Source: Legionella sainthelensi | GTDB lineage: Bacteria; Pseudomonadota; Gammaproteobacteria; Legionellales; Legionellaceae | Direction of reading: 5' to 3' | Length of the DNA stretch: 64,000 bases | Assembly (NCBI RefSeq): GCF_900637685.1 | Contig: NZ_LR134388.1 | Location: 238,501-302,500, forward strand | Shown: one piece after another, positions 40,568 to 52,401 of the stretch | How positions within the stretch are numbered: position 1 is the first letter of the stretch | How the letters are laid out: every line of letters starts with the position of its first letter | Made by a program: the position numbers and the translations under genes | Notes under the pieces: model-generated | The model's database searches: none | Seen by the model: only the letters and a program-made list of their open reading frames with translations | Told to the model about the DNA's origin: nothing

Positions 40568-42541
40568 GTGAGTATCCAACAACTTTGTCTAATAATTGTT
40601 TTAGCGCCCCTCGTAGGCTCTATGATTGCTGGCTTCTTTCGTAATCAAATAGGAAGAGCTGGAGCTCATACTGTCACCATTTTGGGTGTTGCGATCTCTT
40701 TCGCAGTATCCGTATATATAGCGTGTCAACTTTTCTCAGGACGCATCCCAACGGAGAACACAGTCGTATATCATTGGGCAACAGGTGGGCTAATTCTTCC
40801 ATTTGAGTTTAATATAGGATTTTTGATTGATCCGTTAAGTACCGTTATGCTGGTTATCGTTAACTTTGTATCGTTACTAGTACATATATACAGTATTGGG
40901 TATATGGAAGATGATGATGGATATCAACGGTTTTTTAGCTATATTTCGCTATTTACCTTTATGATGTTGATGTTGGTGACTGCGAACAATTTCTTACAAT
41001 TATTTTTTGGCTGGGAAGGTGTAGGTCTTGTTTCCTATTTGCTTATTGGATTTTGGTATCAGAAAGAGTCTGCTAATGAAGGCAGCTTGAAAGCATTTAT
41101 TGTGAATCGCGTAGGCGATTTCGGTTTCCTGTTAGGTATTGGGCTTGTTTTTGCGTATACAGGGAGTATTGATTATGCAACTGTATTTCAAAATGCAAAC
41201 TACTTAGCAACTCAAAATATAGAGTTATTTCAAGGACATCCCTGGTCATTGATGACTGTAATTTGTTTGGCTTTATATGTTGGGGCCATGGGTAAATCGG
41301 CACAAATACCTTTGCATGTATGGTTACCTGAATCTATGGAAGGTCCGACTCCAATTTCCGCACTTATACATGCTGCAACTATGGTTACAGCTGGGGTATT
41401 TATGATAGCGCGTATCTCCCCGCTTATTGAGTACTCTACTACTGCATTAAGTGTTGTATTGGTAATTGGTGCCAGCGGTGCGCTTTTCACCGGAATTTTA
41501 GCTTTGGTTATGAATGACATTAAACGGGTTGTTGCTTATTCAACTCTGTCTCAATTAGGTTATATGATGGTGGCCATGGGGGCTTCGGCTTATAGTGCAG
41601 GTATTTTTCATCTGCTAACACACGCATGTTTTAAAGCGTTGTTGTTCCTTGGTGCCGGTTCAGTAATCATCGGTATGCATCATGAACAAGATATGAGAAA
41701 AATGGGTGGCTTGTGGAATAAAATGCCCATTACCTATGTGACTTATTTTATAGGCTCTTTAGCTTTATGCGCGTTTCCGCCTTTCGCAGGATTTTATTCA
41801 AAAGATACAATTATTGAAGCAGCGCAATTATCACAGATTCCAGGAGGTAGTTATGCGTATTATTGTGTACTCCTTGGGGCAGGAGTAACGGCACTCTACA
41901 CTTTTAGATCTTTATTTATGACTTTTCATGGTAAACCACGTATGGATGAGCACACCTTAACTCATATCCATGAATCACCATGGGTTGTATGGCTCCCGCT
42001 TGTTCTACTAGCTATCCCTTCTGTTATATTGGGCTATGTACTTTATATGCCTATGCTATTTGATACCCCGAGCCTAATTAGCTCCTCTTTGTTTGTACTC
42101 CCGCAACATAATGTGCTTGCAGAGATGGCTCATGAAATTACTTCACCTTTTGAAAGTATGTTGCATTCAGTGTCATCCTTGGCACTTTGGATTACTTTAA
42201 TTGGTGTAGCTATTGCATGGGTTTGCTATATAGCTGCTCCATCTATCCCAGGACAACTAGCACGTCGCTTTTCACTAATTTATAAAATACTTGTTAATAA
42301 ATATGGCTTCGATGCCTTTAACAATTTATTTATTGTCAAAGGCTCCAAGGGAATAGGACGAATATTTTATAACGTCGGTGATCAGAAATTAATCGATGGA
42401 ATGGTTGTAAATGGCAGTAGTCGACTTATTAGATGGTTTTCAGCTAAAGGTCGCGCGATACAAAGTGGTTATCTGTATCATTATGCGGCAGTAATGGTAT
42501 TGGGGTTATTTGGATTTTTATGCTGGTTGATACTCGGCTGA
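40568..42541 (+). CDS. nuoL: NADH-quinone oxidoreductase subunit L
   Basis: A 657-residue antiporter-like proton-pumping subunit, with a long C-terminal lateral helix region. Seen: FFGWEGVGLVSYLLIGFWY (key Glu of helix 5), LHVWLPESMEGPTPISALIHAATMV and the KRVVAYSTLSQLGYMM helix. GTG start. The C-terminal amphipathic helix runs along the membrane arm. Confidence 0.96.
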   Translation: MSIQQLCLIIVLAPLVGSMIAGFFRNQIGRAGAHTVTILGVAISFAVSVYIACQLFSGRIPTENTVVYHWATGGLILPFEFNIGFLIDPLSTVMLVIVNFVSLLVHIYSIGYMEDDDGYQRFFSYISLFTFMMLMLVTANNFLQLFFGWEGVGLVSYLLIGFWYQKESANEGSLKAFIVNRVGDFGFLLGIGLVFAYTGSIDYATVFQNANYLATQNIELFQGHPWSLMTVICLALYVGAMGKSAQIPLHVWLPESMEGPTPISALIHAATMVTAGVFMIARISPLIEYSTTALSVVLVIGASGALFTGILALVMNDIKRVVAYSTLSQLGYMMVAMGASAYSAGIFHLLTHACFKALLFLGAGSVIIGMHHEQDMRKMGGLWNKMPITYVTYFIGSLALCAFPPFAGFYSKDTIIEAAQLSQIPGGSYAYYCVLLGAGVTALYTFRSLFMTFHGKPRMDEHTLTHIHESPWVVWLPLVLLAIPSVILGYVLYMPMLFDTPSLISSSLFVLPQHNVLAEMAHEITSPFESMLHSVSSLALWITLIGVAIAWVCYIAAPSIPGQLARRFSLIYKILVNKYGFDAFNNLFIVKGSKGIGRIFYNVGDQKLIDGMVVNGSSRLIRWFSAKGRAIQSGYLYHYAAVMVLGLFGFLCWLILG

Positions 42542-42556
42542 ATATAGGGTGAAGGT

Positions 42557-44062
42557 ATGCATTATTTGCTCAATTTACTAATTTGGTTGCCCATAATAGG
42601 CGGTGTTTTTGTTCTTCTCGTAGGAGATGATCGTAACCCGAATATTTCACGCTACTTGGCTTTATTCACGGTAATACTTTGCTTGTTGCTTTGTATCCCT
42701 CTTATTGCAGGTTTTGATACCAAAATATTAGGAATGCAATATCTAGAAGAGTTTCCATGGATACCGGCTTTAGGGATTAGCTATAGCCTAGGTATTGATG
42801 GATTATCTTTGCTACTCATCGTGCTTAGTGTTTTTACTAACTTAATTGTGCTTTTAGCTACTTGGGAGAGCATCACCAATAGAGTTTCTCAATATTTAGC
42901 TGCATTTTTAATTATGCAGGGCCTATTGGTTGGAGTATTTTCAGCTTTAGACGCCATTTTATTCTATATATTTTGGGAAGCAACACTGATTCCCATGTAT
43001 CTGATTATCGGTATCTGGGGTTCAGATAATCGCGTTTATGCTGCCATTAAGTTTTTCTTATATACCTTTTTGGGCTCGGTGCTAATGCTGGCAAGCTTTT
43101 TATATATGGGATATATCGCTGGTACATTTAATATTGAAGCCTTTTATGCCATTAAACTTGGTATGACAGCACAAACATTGATTTTTATTGCCTTTTTCTT
43201 AGGTTTCGCCATAAAAATTCCTATGTTTCCTGTTCATACTTGGTTACCAGATGCTCATACAGAAGCACCAGCGGGTGGATCTGTCGTTTTAGCGGCAATT
43301 TTACTAAAATTAGGAGCTTACGGATTTATTCGTTTTTCTTTACCCATAGTGCCTGATGCATGTAGTCGATATGCTGGGGTAATGATTGCTCTATCTTTAA
43401 TCGCGATTGTCTATATTGCTTTGGTGGCAATTATTCAGAAAGATATGAAACGACTTATTGCATACTCTTCAATTTCGCATATGGGGTTTGTAACCCTTGG
43501 ATCTTTTGCCATTTTTGCCATTGCGAAACAATCAGGTTTAAGTGGAGCCGGTTTGATCTTAGAAGGTGCAATTGTCGTAATGATTTCACATGCTTTTGTC
43601 TCTAGCGGTCTTTTTGCTGGTGTCGGGTATATTTATGATCGAATGCATACACGAAAATTAGCGGATTTTGGAGGAATCGTAAATACGATGCCTATTTTCG
43701 CTTCGTTCTTTATGCTCTTCTGTATGGCAAATGCGGGGCTTCCAGGAACCTCGGGATTTGTCGGAGAATTTATGGTAATTATAGGTTCGCTTAAAGCGGG
43801 CTTCTGGGTTGCATTTTGGGCCGCAACAACGTTAATTACTTCAGCAGGTTATAACCTCTGGATGTATAAACGAGTCATTTTTGGTCCTATAGCTAATGAG
43901 AAGGTTGCAGCATTAAAAGACCTTACGGGCTTTGAGTTAAGTGCCTATATCTTGCTTGCTTTGGCAGTAATTGTTATGGGTGTATATCCTAAGCCATTGT
44001 TAGAGTATATCCATCAAACTGTAAGTCATACTCTAGCATTAGCAAGCCAATCAAAACTGTAA
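42557..44062 (+). CDS. nuoM: NADH-quinone oxidoreductase subunit M
   Basis: A 501-residue antiporter-like subunit of the membrane arm, about 14 helices. Seen: YIFWEATLIPMYLIIGIWG (key Glu), PVHTWLPDAHTEAPAGGSVVLAA and KRLIAYSSISHMGFVTLG. It pumps protons in series with NuoL and NuoN. GAAGG precedes the ATG. Confidence 0.97.
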   Translation: MHYLLNLLIWLPIIGGVFVLLVGDDRNPNISRYLALFTVILCLLLCIPLIAGFDTKILGMQYLEEFPWIPALGISYSLGIDGLSLLLIVLSVFTNLIVLLATWESITNRVSQYLAAFLIMQGLLVGVFSALDAILFYIFWEATLIPMYLIIGIWGSDNRVYAAIKFFLYTFLGSVLMLASFLYMGYIAGTFNIEAFYAIKLGMTAQTLIFIAFFLGFAIKIPMFPVHTWLPDAHTEAPAGGSVVLAAILLKLGAYGFIRFSLPIVPDACSRYAGVMIALSLIAIVYIALVAIIQKDMKRLIAYSSISHMGFVTLGSFAIFAIAKQSGLSGAGLILEGAIVVMISHAFVSSGLFAGVGYIYDRMHTRKLADFGGIVNTMPIFASFFMLFCMANAGLPGTSGFVGEFMVIIGSLKAGFWVAFWAATTLITSAGYNLWMYKRVIFGPIANEKVAALKDLTGFELSAYILLALAVIVMGVYPKPLLEYIHQTVSHTLALASQSKL

Positions 44063-44077
44063 TCAAGGTTAATCAAT

Positions 44078-45520
44078 ATGACAGCATTACTAGAAAATAT
44101 TCATGTAGCACTTCCTGAAATGGTTGTTTTAGCTACAGCCTGTATCGCATTGCTTGCCGATTTATTTTTAAGGCATCGATATAAGTCAATCGCCTATTTT
44201 ATATCCTGTATCGGATTGATTATAGCTGCCTTAATTAGCTTTTTTTACATTGGGATGTATAAAGTTATTACTTTGAGTGGTTTATTTATTAGTGACGATG
44301 TAGCTAATATCATGAAGTTTTTTATCTACATTACTGTTTTGCTTAGCTTCATCTATTCAAGAAACTATATAGATGAGCGTCAAATGCCATCTGGTGATTA
44401 TTATGTCTTAGGTATGTTTTCTGCACTAGGTATGATGCTTCTTGTTTCTGCTCATTCCTTGTTAACTGTATTTTTAGGTTTAGAATTATTATCGTTACCT
44501 TTGTATGCCATGACAGCTATTCGCAGAACAGATGGTGATTCTTCTGAAGCTGCAATGAAATATTTTGTAATGGGATCCATTGCATCGGCTATGCTTTTAT
44601 ATGGTATGTCTTTAATTTATGGCGCTACCGGGAAATTAGATCTCTTGGATGTTGCCAATGCAATTGCAGCAAATTGGCAACAACAAAATGCATTACTATC
44701 TTTTGCGCTAGTATTCATTTTATCAGGAGTTGCTTTCAAATTAGCTGCTGTACCTTTTCATATGTGGGCTCCTGATGTTTATCAAGGAGCACCCAGTTCC
44801 GTTACATTATTTATTAGTGCTGCACCCAAAATCGCTGCAGTTGGTATGACTTTTAGGTTGCTTACTATTGGATTGGTAGATATCAGTACGCAATGGCAAC
44901 AAATTTTGCTGGTAATTACGCTGTTGTCAACAGGGTTAGGAAATTTATTTGCAGTAGTTCAGAGTAGTATTAAACGCTTACTGGCTTATTCAGCGATTTC
45001 CCATATAGGATATGCTTTGTTTGGTATTCTAGCAGCAAGTGCGTCAGGATATTCAGCAGCTCTTTACTATATTGTAGTTTATGCAATTACTTCAGCTGCT
45101 GCTTTTGGATTGATTGTCTTAATGTCAAGTCAAGGAATGGAAATTGACAGTGTTGACGATTTAAAGGGACTTAGCAAGAGAAGCCCTTGGCTTGCATTTA
45201 TGATGCTAATCATTATGTTTTCAATGGCAGGTGTTCCTCCTACAGTTGGATTTCTAACCAAATTACTCGTGCTGAAAGCTTTAGTCGATGCACAAATGAC
45301 TTGGGTTGCAGTAGTGGGTCTATTCTTTACAGTTATCGGTGCTTATTATTACTTGCGTATTGTTAAATTAATGTATTTCGATAAGCCTATTAGTAATGAG
45401 CCGGTTATTGTAAATAAAGGTAACGTTTTTATTTTCTCTTTCAACTGCTTATCATTGCTTTATTTGGGTATTTTTCCCAGTGCTTTAATAGTAATGTGTA
45501 TCAATGCTTTTGCTTCTTAA
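44078..45520 (+). CDS. nuoN: NADH-quinone oxidoreductase subunit N
   Basis: Last complex I gene, 480 residues, third antiporter-like subunit. Seen: [21 protein letters not shown] with the key Glu, [21 protein letters not shown] and [19 protein letters not shown] hairpin follows 16 bp after the stop and probably ends the operon. Confidence 0.96.
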   Translation: MTALLENIHVALPEMVVLATACIALLADLFLRHRYKSIAYFISCIGLIIAALISFFYIGMYKVITLSGLFISDDVANIMKFFIYITVLLSFIYSRNYIDERQMPSGDYYVLGMFSALGMMLLVSAHSLLTVFLGLELLSLPLYAMTAIRRTDGDSSEAAMKYFVMGSIASAMLLYGMSLIYGATGKLDLLDVANAIAANWQQQNALLSFALVFILSGVAFKLAAVPFHMWAPDVYQGAPSSVTLFISAAPKIAAVGMTFRLLTIGLVDISTQWQQILLVITLLSTGLGNLFAVVQSSIKRLLAYSAISHIGYALFGILAASASGYSAALYYIVVYAITSAAAFGLIVLMSSQGMEIDSVDDLKGLSKRSPWLAFMMLIIMFSMAGVPPTVGFLTKLLVLKALVDAQMTWVAVVGLFFTVIGAYYYLRIVKLMYFDKPISNEPVIVNKGNVFIFSFNCLSLLYLGIFPSALIVMCINAFAS

Positions 45521-45535
45521 TCCCTAATAACCTAT

Positions 45536-45571
45536 TTCTGCATCATAAATTGGGCTTTTTTTGATGCAGAA
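45536..45571 (+). terminator. Probable terminator hairpin after nuoN
   Basis: TTCTGCATCA pairs perfectly with TGATGCAGAA across a 16-nt T-rich loop. No T-run follows the stem, so termination strength is uncertain; its place directly after the operon supports the call. Confidence 0.5.
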
Positions 45572-45603
45572 CACATTTAATTAACAAACTTGAACGAAAG
45601 TAC

Positions 45604-45632
45604 TTGCTAAGAACGAAGAGTCTCAGTATACT
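45604..45632 (+). promoter_or_regulatory. Sigma-70 promoter of tRNA-fMet
   Basis: TTGCTA (45604-45609), a 17-bp spacer and TATACT (45627-45632), placing the start about 7 bp before the tRNA at 45646. The position and near-consensus boxes make this one of the clearer promoters in the window. Confidence 0.7.
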
Positions 45633-45645
45633 TCTCATCAGTTGA

Positions 45646-45722
<77 letters not shown>

Positions 45723-45731
45723 CTTATTAAG

Positions 45732-45755
45732 AACCCCATTTATGGGGTTTTTTAT
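45732..45755 (+). terminator. Intrinsic terminator after tRNA-fMet
   Basis: AACCCCAT, a 2-nt loop, ATGGGGTT, then a T-run. It lies 9 bp after the tRNA. Read-through into rimP is possible, as in the metY-nusA operon of E. coli. Confidence 0.88.
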
Positions 45756-45995
45756 TATCTTAAAAAAGGTAATTAGATTACAGTGAAACGGTTTACATAC
45801 AATCCTTCACAGTAAATCAACTTTTTAGGATTATATTTAATTTGTAACTGCACAAAGATAATAGTAGCCCTGGAGAATAAAGTCATTCTGCGAAATTTCT
45901 GCCTATAGGATTTCGGCATGGATGTTTATCTTCAGCTAGGTTACTGTACTGTATTTGTATTAGGCTGATATGCCTTATTGAAATTAATAAATATT

Positions 45996-46439
45996 ATGAT
46001 ACAAGATGAGTTAGAACATTTATTAGCTCCTTCAATTGCTGATATGGGCTATGAACTTTGGGGATGTGAATATCTTTCACAAGGTAAGCATTCTTTATTG
46101 CGAATATACATCGATAAATCTGATGGAATAACAATTGATGATTGTGAAGCAGTAAGCCATCAAGTAAGTGCTTTACTTGATGTAGAGGATCCAATTCATG
46201 GTAATTATAGTTTAGAAGTATCCTCTCCTGGTATCCCTAGGCCTCTGTTTAAAAGTTGGCAATATCAACGATACTTGGGGCAGGAGATTCAGGTGAAAAC
46301 TTTTAAGCCACTTGGCGGTAAACGTAAATTAATTGGCACTCTAGTTTCAGCTTCTGAAACTTCTATAGTGCTTAATCTAGGCAATGAAGATCACGAATTA
46401 CTTTTTTCAAATATTGTGAAAGCAAGTTTGACAGTATAG
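45996..46439 (+). CDS. rimP: Ribosome maturation factor RimP
   Basis: A 147-residue protein needed for 30S assembly. Seen: [37 protein letters not shown] and the [14 protein letters not shown] block. I chose the ATG at 45996, which starts the conserved N-terminus; a TTG at 45978 is also in frame. 11 bp ahead of nusA. Confidence 0.95.
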   Translation: MIQDELEHLLAPSIADMGYELWGCEYLSQGKHSLLRIYIDKSDGITIDDCEAVSHQVSALLDVEDPIHGNYSLEVSSPGIPRPLFKSWQYQRYLGQEIQVKTFKPLGGKRKLIGTLVSASETSIVLNLGNEDHELLFSNIVKASLTV

Positions 46440-46450
46440 AGAGGCGAACA

Positions 46451-47929
46451 ATGAGCAAAGAATTGTTACTGGTTGCAGAGGCGTTATCAAACGAAAGAGG
46501 TGTAAGTAAGGACGTTATTATACTTGCTATTCAGGCCGCATTAGAGTCTGCAACTCGCAAGATCTTTGGGCTAGATATTGGAGTCAGAATTAAATTAGAT
46601 CCACGTACTGGGGATCATGAAACTTTTAGATATTGGGATGTCGTGAATGATGATGATCTTGAATACCCAGATCGCCAGCTTACTTTAGAACAAGCCAGGA
46701 CTCGTAACCCTTCAGTAAACGTAGGCGATCGTATCGAAGAATCAATGCCTTCCATTGAGTTTGGTCGGATTGAAGCTCAAGCAGCTCGTCAAGTAATTAT
46801 GCAAAAGGTTAGAGAAGCAGAACGTGAGTTAGTGATCGATCAATTTAGAGGCAAGCTAGGACAGTTGATTTATGGCACTGTAAAAAAAGTAACTAGAGAC
46901 AATATTATTATTGACCTAGGTGGAAAAGCAGAAGCATTCTTACCTCGAACGGAAATGCTTCCCCATGAGATGTTTCGTCCCAATGATAGAGTTCGAGCCT
47001 ATTTATATGAAATAACACCACAAGCACGAGGGCCTCAATTATTTGTCAGCCGTACTCGTAATGAAATGCTGATTGAACTTTTCCGCATTGAAGTACCTGA
47101 AATCGGTGAAAATGTTATTGAAGTTAAAGCCGCTGCTCGTGATCCAGGAAATAGAGCAAAAATCGCAGTTAAAACGAATGATGGCCGTATTGATCCAGTA
47201 GGTGCATGCGTTGGTATGCGCGGCGCCCGTGTTCAGGCAGTTTCCAGTGAGCTTGGTGGCGAGCGAGTTGATATCATTCTATGGGATGATAATCCAGCTC
47301 AATTAGTTATAAATGCCATGGCACCAGCAGATATATCTTCTATTGTAGTTGATGAAGATACACATACTATGGATCTTGCTGTAGAAAAAGATCAGTTATC
47401 GCAAGCAATTGGTAGAAATGGCCAAAATGTTCGCTTAGCAAGCCAATTAACAGGTTGGACTCTGAATGTTATGACTACAGACGAGTTTGAAAATAAGAAC
47501 TTAGAAGAGTCTAGCAAAATTATTAAATTATTTACTTCTGCACTGGAAATTGATGAAGAAATAGCTACATTATTAGTAGCACATGGTTTTTCTTCGCTCG
47601 AAGAGATTGCCTATGTACCTAAAGAAGAGCTTTTAGCTATCGAAGAATTTGATGAAGAAATCGTTGAAGAGCTCCGGAATAGAGCGAACGATAACTTACT
47701 TACTATGGCTCTTTCTTCCAATAAAGATTTATCTGGTTTACCTGACGATTCTTTGCTCACAATGGAAGGGATGACCCACGATCTCGCTAATCAATTAGCT
47801 ACTCGAGGAATTATATCTATGGAAGATTTAGCAGAGCAATCTGTAGATGAGTTATTAGAACTTGATGGCATGACAGAAGATAAAGCCGCTGCTTTAATTA
47901 TGAAGGCTAGAGAGCCATGGTTTTTATAG
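46451..47929 (+). CDS. nusA: Transcription termination/antitermination factor NusA
   Basis: A 492-residue RNA polymerase-binding factor. In order: N-terminal polymerase-binding domain (to about 120), S1 domain ([25 protein letters not shown]), two KH domains ([22 protein letters not shown] and [21 protein letters not shown]), and two C-terminal acidic repeats, as in the gammaproteobacterial form. GAGAGGCG precedes the ATG. Confidence 0.97.
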   Translation: MSKELLLVAEALSNERGVSKDVIILAIQAALESATRKIFGLDIGVRIKLDPRTGDHETFRYWDVVNDDDLEYPDRQLTLEQARTRNPSVNVGDRIEESMPSIEFGRIEAQAARQVIMQKVREAERELVIDQFRGKLGQLIYGTVKKVTRDNIIIDLGGKAEAFLPRTEMLPHEMFRPNDRVRAYLYEITPQARGPQLFVSRTRNEMLIELFRIEVPEIGENVIEVKAAARDPGNRAKIAVKTNDGRIDPVGACVGMRGARVQAVSSELGGERVDIILWDDNPAQLVINAMAPADISSIVVDEDTHTMDLAVEKDQLSQAIGRNGQNVRLASQLTGWTLNVMTTDEFENKNLEESSKIIKLFTSALEIDEEIATLLVAHGFSSLEEIAYVPKEELLAIEEFDEEIVEELRNRANDNLLTMALSSNKDLSGLPDDSLLTMEGMTHDLANQLATRGIISMEDLAEQSVDELLELDGMTEDKAAALIMKAREPWFL

Positions 47930-48006
47930 AGCCATGGATATTTTGATAATATTGTAGTACAAATGATACGCAGATAATAAAGTTACTGCAGAAAGGGGAT
48001 TAAAAT

Positions 48007-50609
48007 ATGGCGGATGTGACGGTTAAGCAATTAGCTCAAGTTGTGGGTATTCCGGTTGAGCGCCTATTGAACCAGTTACAGGAAGCAGGATTATCTTTTA
48101 AAGATGATCAACAAACTGTGAATGAAGAGCAAAAACGAATTCTTCTCAATCACTTGAAGAAAACTTCTTTGCGCGATACGAATGTCGCGCCTGAAAGAAT
48201 TACTTTAAGACGAAAAAGCTTATCGCAAGTAACTATTGGCCATGATGCTTATAGTGGAAAGACCGTTAATATTGAAGTTCGCAAAAAGAAAGTTTTTGTC
48301 AAGCGAAGTCCTGTCATAGAGCAACCTGAACCCGAAGAGCCTATAGTCACCGCAGAAGAAATTGTACCCGAACAACAGCCTGAGGAAATTGTGCTTGAAA
48401 CTTCTTCTATAGAAGAATCTACAGAATCAGTTCTTGAAGCAGCACAGACGCCATCTGAAACAAATGTGGAACAGAATCAAGAAACACAAAATGAAGAGCC
48501 TGTCAGTGAAGAAGAAAAGGTAGAACAATTTTTAGAAAAGTCGGTGTCGGATACTACTGAAGAGACCTCTGCGCTTGAAGAAATAGCTGAGCTATCACTA
48601 AAAGAAGATCATAAACTTGAAAAGCCTATTAAGAAGAAACACACAGAGCAGGTACCTGAGCCTGATTCATCTGATTTTAGAAAAGCTAAGAAAAAGCCAA
48701 AATACCAAACTTACGATCGTGATGAAGAGGATCAAGAGACTCATAGACGCGGTGGGCGTAGTAAATTCAAAAAACGTAAGGGAACTGAAAAGTCTGATAA
48801 ATATAGAGAAGCTGAGGAATCATTAAAGCATGGTTTCGCTTTGCCAACTGCACCCGTAGTAAGAGAAGTTTTACTTCCAGAAACGATTACCGTTGCTGAA
48901 TTGGCGAAAAGAATGTCAGTAAAAGCTGCAGAAGTGATAAAAGTTATGATGTCCCTTGGTGCAATGGCTACTATAAACCAAGTGATTGATCAAGAAACTG
49001 CAGTGATTGTTATTGAAGAAATGGGCCATAAAGCCCGTGTTATTAAAGAAGACGCAATCGAGGCCGGTTTAGGTGAGTCTATTACTGAGGGAAGCCATCA
49101 CGAATCTAGGGCTCCTGTTGTGACGATTATGGGGCATGTTGATCATGGAAAAACATCTTTACTTGACTATATTCGTCGTACTAAAGTTGCTTCAGGTGAA
49201 GCAGGCGGTATTACCCAACATATAGGTGCTTACCATGTGAGTACCCCTAAAGGCGATATCACCTTCCTAGATACACCAGGCCATGCTGCATTTACAGCGA
49301 TGCGAGCTCGTGGAGCTAAAGTAACTGATATTGTAATTTTGATTGTTGCAGCAGATGATGGAGTTAAGCCCCAAACTGTAGAAGCAATCCAGCATGCAAA
49401 AGCGGCAAAAGTACCCATCATAGTTGCTATTAATAAAATGGACAAACCCGATGCTGATCCAGAACGAGTTATGAATGAATTGACGGTTCATGAAGTGATT
49501 CCAGAAGCATGGGGTGGAGATACTATGTTTGTTAATATTTCTGCTAAATCTGGAATGGGGATGATGATTTACTTGATTCAATACTATTGCAATCAGAAGT
49601 TTTAGAGCTAACTGCATTTACTGATGGTGCTGCAAAAGGTGTAGTTATTGAATCTCGTTTAGATAAAGGAAGGGGGCCCGTTGCTACTGTATTGGTGCAA
49701 AGTGGTACCTTGCGTAAAGGTGATATTCTTCTCGCCGGTTTCCAATATGGCCGCGTACGTGCTTTAGTAGGCGATAATGGTGATATGGTAGAGCATGCAG
49801 GCCCCTCGATTCCAGTAGAGGTACTTGGCCTATCTGCAATCCCTCATGCAGGAGATGAAGCTGTAGTGGTTTCTGATGAGAAAAAAGCTCGAGAAGTAGC
49901 TTTATTCCGCCAAGGTAAATTCCGTGATGTAAAACTTGCGAGACGCCAAAAGTCAACAATTGAAGGCATCATGGAAAATATGGCTGCTGGAGAATCTAAA
50001 GCACTGAATGTTGTCCTCAAGGCTGATGTACAAGGATCTCTTGAAGCAATTTCCGATGCTTTAGTGAAATTATCTACTGATGAAGTTAAAGTTGCTGTTA
50101 TATCTAGTGGTGTAGGCGGTATTACCGAGTCGGATGTTCATCTTGCGATTGCATCTGATGCAATTTTAGTTGGTTTTAACGTGCGGGCAGATAGTAGTGC
50201 TAAAAAACTTGCGGAACACGAATCGGTACCAATACATTATTACAGTGTTATTTATGACATCGTTGATCAAATTAAAGGTGCTTTATCGGGAATGCTTGCA
50301 CCACAATTTAAAGAGGAAATTGTTGGTACCGCCGAAGTTCGTGACGTATTTAAGTCACCCAAAATTGGTGCAATCGCCGGTTGCATGGTTGTAGAAGGAG
50401 TGATTAAGCGTAACAATCCTATTCGTGTGTTGCGGGCTAATGTGGTTATTTACGAAGGTACTTTAGAATCTTTACGAAGATTTAAGGATGATGTTATTGA
50501 AGTTCGCCAAGGATTTGAATGCGGTATTGGCGTGAAAAATTACAATGACGTGAGACCAGGTGATTTAATCGAAGTATATGAAACAGTTGAAATTAAGCGT
50601 GATCTATAG
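48007..50609 (+). CDS. infB: Translation initiation factor IF-2, frameshifted here
   Basis: Brings fMet-tRNA to the 30S subunit and promotes subunit joining. Seen: N-terminal IF2 domain ([20 protein letters not shown]), an acidic Glu-rich stretch and a Lys-rich linker, then G-domain motifs [20 protein letters not shown] and NKMD. The frame breaks after SAKSGMG near 49557-49566; adding one base (for example a T giving GGGATTGATGAT) restores [18 protein letters not shown] and an 867-residue protein of normal length. The C-terminal part from [10 protein letters not shown] is intact. Since infB is essential, I take this as a sequencing error. Same operon as nusA and rbfA. Confidence 0.95.
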
Positions 50610-50975
50610 ATGAGTCATAATTTTAAACGTACAGACAGAGTAGCTGAAATGATTCAGCGAAAGCTGGCTCAGATTATACCGAAAGAAGTAAAAGATCCAC
50701 GACTAACTGGATTTGTGACTATATCAGCAGTGAAAGTTGCTGCTGACTTGGGGCATGCTAAAGTGTATTTTACAGTGCTTAATGACGATCGTGAAATGGT
50801 CGCATCCATTTTAAATGCAGCTTCAAGTTATTTACGTAGTGTTTTAGCGCGTAGCATTACCTTACGTACAGTTCCACAACTTCATTTCGTTTATGATGAG
50901 TCAATTGAGTATGGACAACGATTGAGTCGGTTAATTGATAAAGTAGCGCCGCCTGATGACCATGAAAGTGAGTAG
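50610..50975 (+). CDS. rbfA: 30S ribosome-binding factor A
   Basis: A 121-residue KH-like cold-shock and 16S maturation factor. Seen: [34 protein letters not shown] and [12 protein letters not shown], with a C-terminal [20 protein letters not shown]. Its ATG directly follows the infB stop codon, and its end overlaps truB by 20 bp, so translation is coupled along the operon. Confidence 0.96.
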   Translation: MSHNFKRTDRVAEMIQRKLAQIIPKEVKDPRLTGFVTISAVKVAADLGHAKVYFTVLNDDREMVASILNAASSYLRSVLARSITLRTVPQLHFVYDESIEYGQRLSRLIDKVAPPDDHESE

Positions 50976-51870
50976 TACTTCATCAACAAAAATTGATGGA
51001 ATTCTTTTGCTTAATAAACCGCAAGGAATGACATCTAATTATGCGTTACAAAAAGTAAAAAGATTATTAAGTGCTAAAAAAGCAGGGCATACTGGGAGCT
51101 TAGACCCTCTTGCTACAGGCATGTTACCTATCTGTTTTGGTGAAGCAACAAAAATTTGTCAGTTTTTGCTTGAAGCAGATAAATGTTATCAGACTACCGG
51201 TTTGCTAGGTATTAAGACAAATACCGCCGATGCAACAGGCGAAGAAATTGCGCGAGTAGATATGTTTACAATTTCTTCGCAGCAGTTAATTGAAGTTCTA
51301 GAAAAGCATAAGGGCGTTATAAAACAGGTGCCATCTATGTTTTCTGCATTAAAACATCAGGGAACTCCACTTTATTGTTTCGCTCGAAAAGGGATAGATA
51401 TAGAGCGACCCGCTCGTGAAATTTTGATCAGCGAGTTGGAACTCAATGCATTTGATGGGGTACAGTTTTCTTTGACGGTAACTTGCAGCAAAGGAACCTA
51501 TATTCGAAATTTGGTGGAAGATATCGGTGATGTATTAGGAGTTGGAGCACATGTGACTCACTTACATCGAGTCTATACTGCTGGCTTAAATGATATGCCT
51601 ATGTATTCTCTTGATGAATTAGAGGCAATGTCTTTGACCGAAAGAAAAGCTTGTTTAATTCCTATAGATAGGGCTGTTGGTTATCTTGAGCAAGTGACGC
51701 TTTTGGACGATGAAGTGATTACTATACGGCAGGGTAGAGTAATCACAAATAAAATAAATGTTGAACTGGCTGATTGTGTCCGTCTTTACGATGCAAGAGC
51801 ACAATTTATTGGGTTGGGTGAGCGAAGCACCAATGGTACTATTAAAGCGAAACGGTTACTTTCTTTCTAA
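50956..51870 (+). CDS. truB: tRNA pseudouridine(55) synthase
   Basis: A 304-residue enzyme making pseudouridine 55 in the T loop of tRNAs. The catalytic Asp is in [36 protein letters not shown] and [16 protein letters not shown] are the other signatures. Two ATGs (50956, 50962) are possible starts within the end of rbfA. Confidence 0.96.
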   Translation: MTMKVSSTSSTKIDGILLLNKPQGMTSNYALQKVKRLLSAKKAGHTGSLDPLATGMLPICFGEATKICQFLLEADKCYQTTGLLGIKTNTADATGEEIARVDMFTISSQQLIEVLEKHKGVIKQVPSMFSALKHQGTPLYCFARKGIDIERPAREILISELELNAFDGVQFSLTVTCSKGTYIRNLVEDIGDVLGVGAHVTHLHRVYTAGLNDMPMYSLDELEAMSLTERKACLIPIDRAVGYLEQVTLLDDEVITIRQGRVITNKINVELADCVRLYDARAQFIGLGERSTNGTIKAKRLLSF

Positions 51871-51940
51871 TTTTTTCATTTTAGTTAACGAATGAAGCGA
51901 ACTAAATATGAAATTTTTGCACAAAATTAATTTGTAGTAC

Positions 51941-51969
51941 TTGTTTCGTTGACTTTGCCTTGGTAGAAT
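51941..51969 (+). promoter_or_regulatory. Candidate rpsO promoter
   Basis: TTGTTT (51941-51946), a 17-bp spacer and TAGAAT (51964-51969), 43 bp before the rpsO start. A separate TTGACT lies only 9 bp from the same -10 and is rejected. Confidence 0.5.
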
Positions 51970-52011
51970 GTTTGCCTTTGAATGAACACATAGTAGTTCC
52001 GGGAGTGTATA

Positions 52012-52287
52012 ATGTCGCTAAATAGCGCGGATAAAGCAGCAATTGTAAAAGATTACCAACGTTCTGATAAAGATACTGGTTCACCTGAAGTTCAGGTTTC
52101 TATCATTACAAGCCGTATCAAATATTTAACAGAGCATTTTAAAGAACATAAGAAAGATTTTCATTCTCGACGTGGGCTACAAGAGTTAGTGAATAAGCGT
52201 CGCAAATTATTAAAATATTTAAAGCGTAAAAATGGAGCACGTTATCAAACATTAATCCAATCTTTAGAATTGAGAGATTCTTATTGA
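52012..52287 (+). CDS. rpsO: 30S ribosomal protein S15
   Basis: A 91-residue primary 16S-binding protein of the central domain. The helical body [36 protein letters not shown] and the [11 protein letters not shown] block are standard. GGGAG precedes the ATG. In other bacteria S15 represses its own translation by binding its leader; the leader here was not modelled. A terminator separates it from pnp. Confidence 0.98.
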   Translation: MSLNSADKAAIVKDYQRSDKDTGSPEVQVSIITSRIKYLTEHFKEHKKDFHSRRGLQELVNKRRKLLKYLKRKNGARYQTLIQSLELRDSY

Positions 52288-52344
52288 TTAATGGGCAAAA
52301 ACATTTCGTTAGAAATGTGCTTTATAAAAACAAATACTTTAAAT

Positions 52345-52372
52345 AAAGGCGCAATTTTCTGCGCCTTTTTTT
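52345..52372 (+). terminator. rpsO-pnp intercistronic terminator
   Basis: AAAGGCGCA, a 6-nt loop, TGCGCCTTT then more Ts. It lies between rpsO and pnp, as in E. coli, where partial read-through links the two genes. Confidence 0.88.
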
Positions 52373-52401
52373 CGTTATAATTACTTAATGAGGGAGCTTA
52401 C

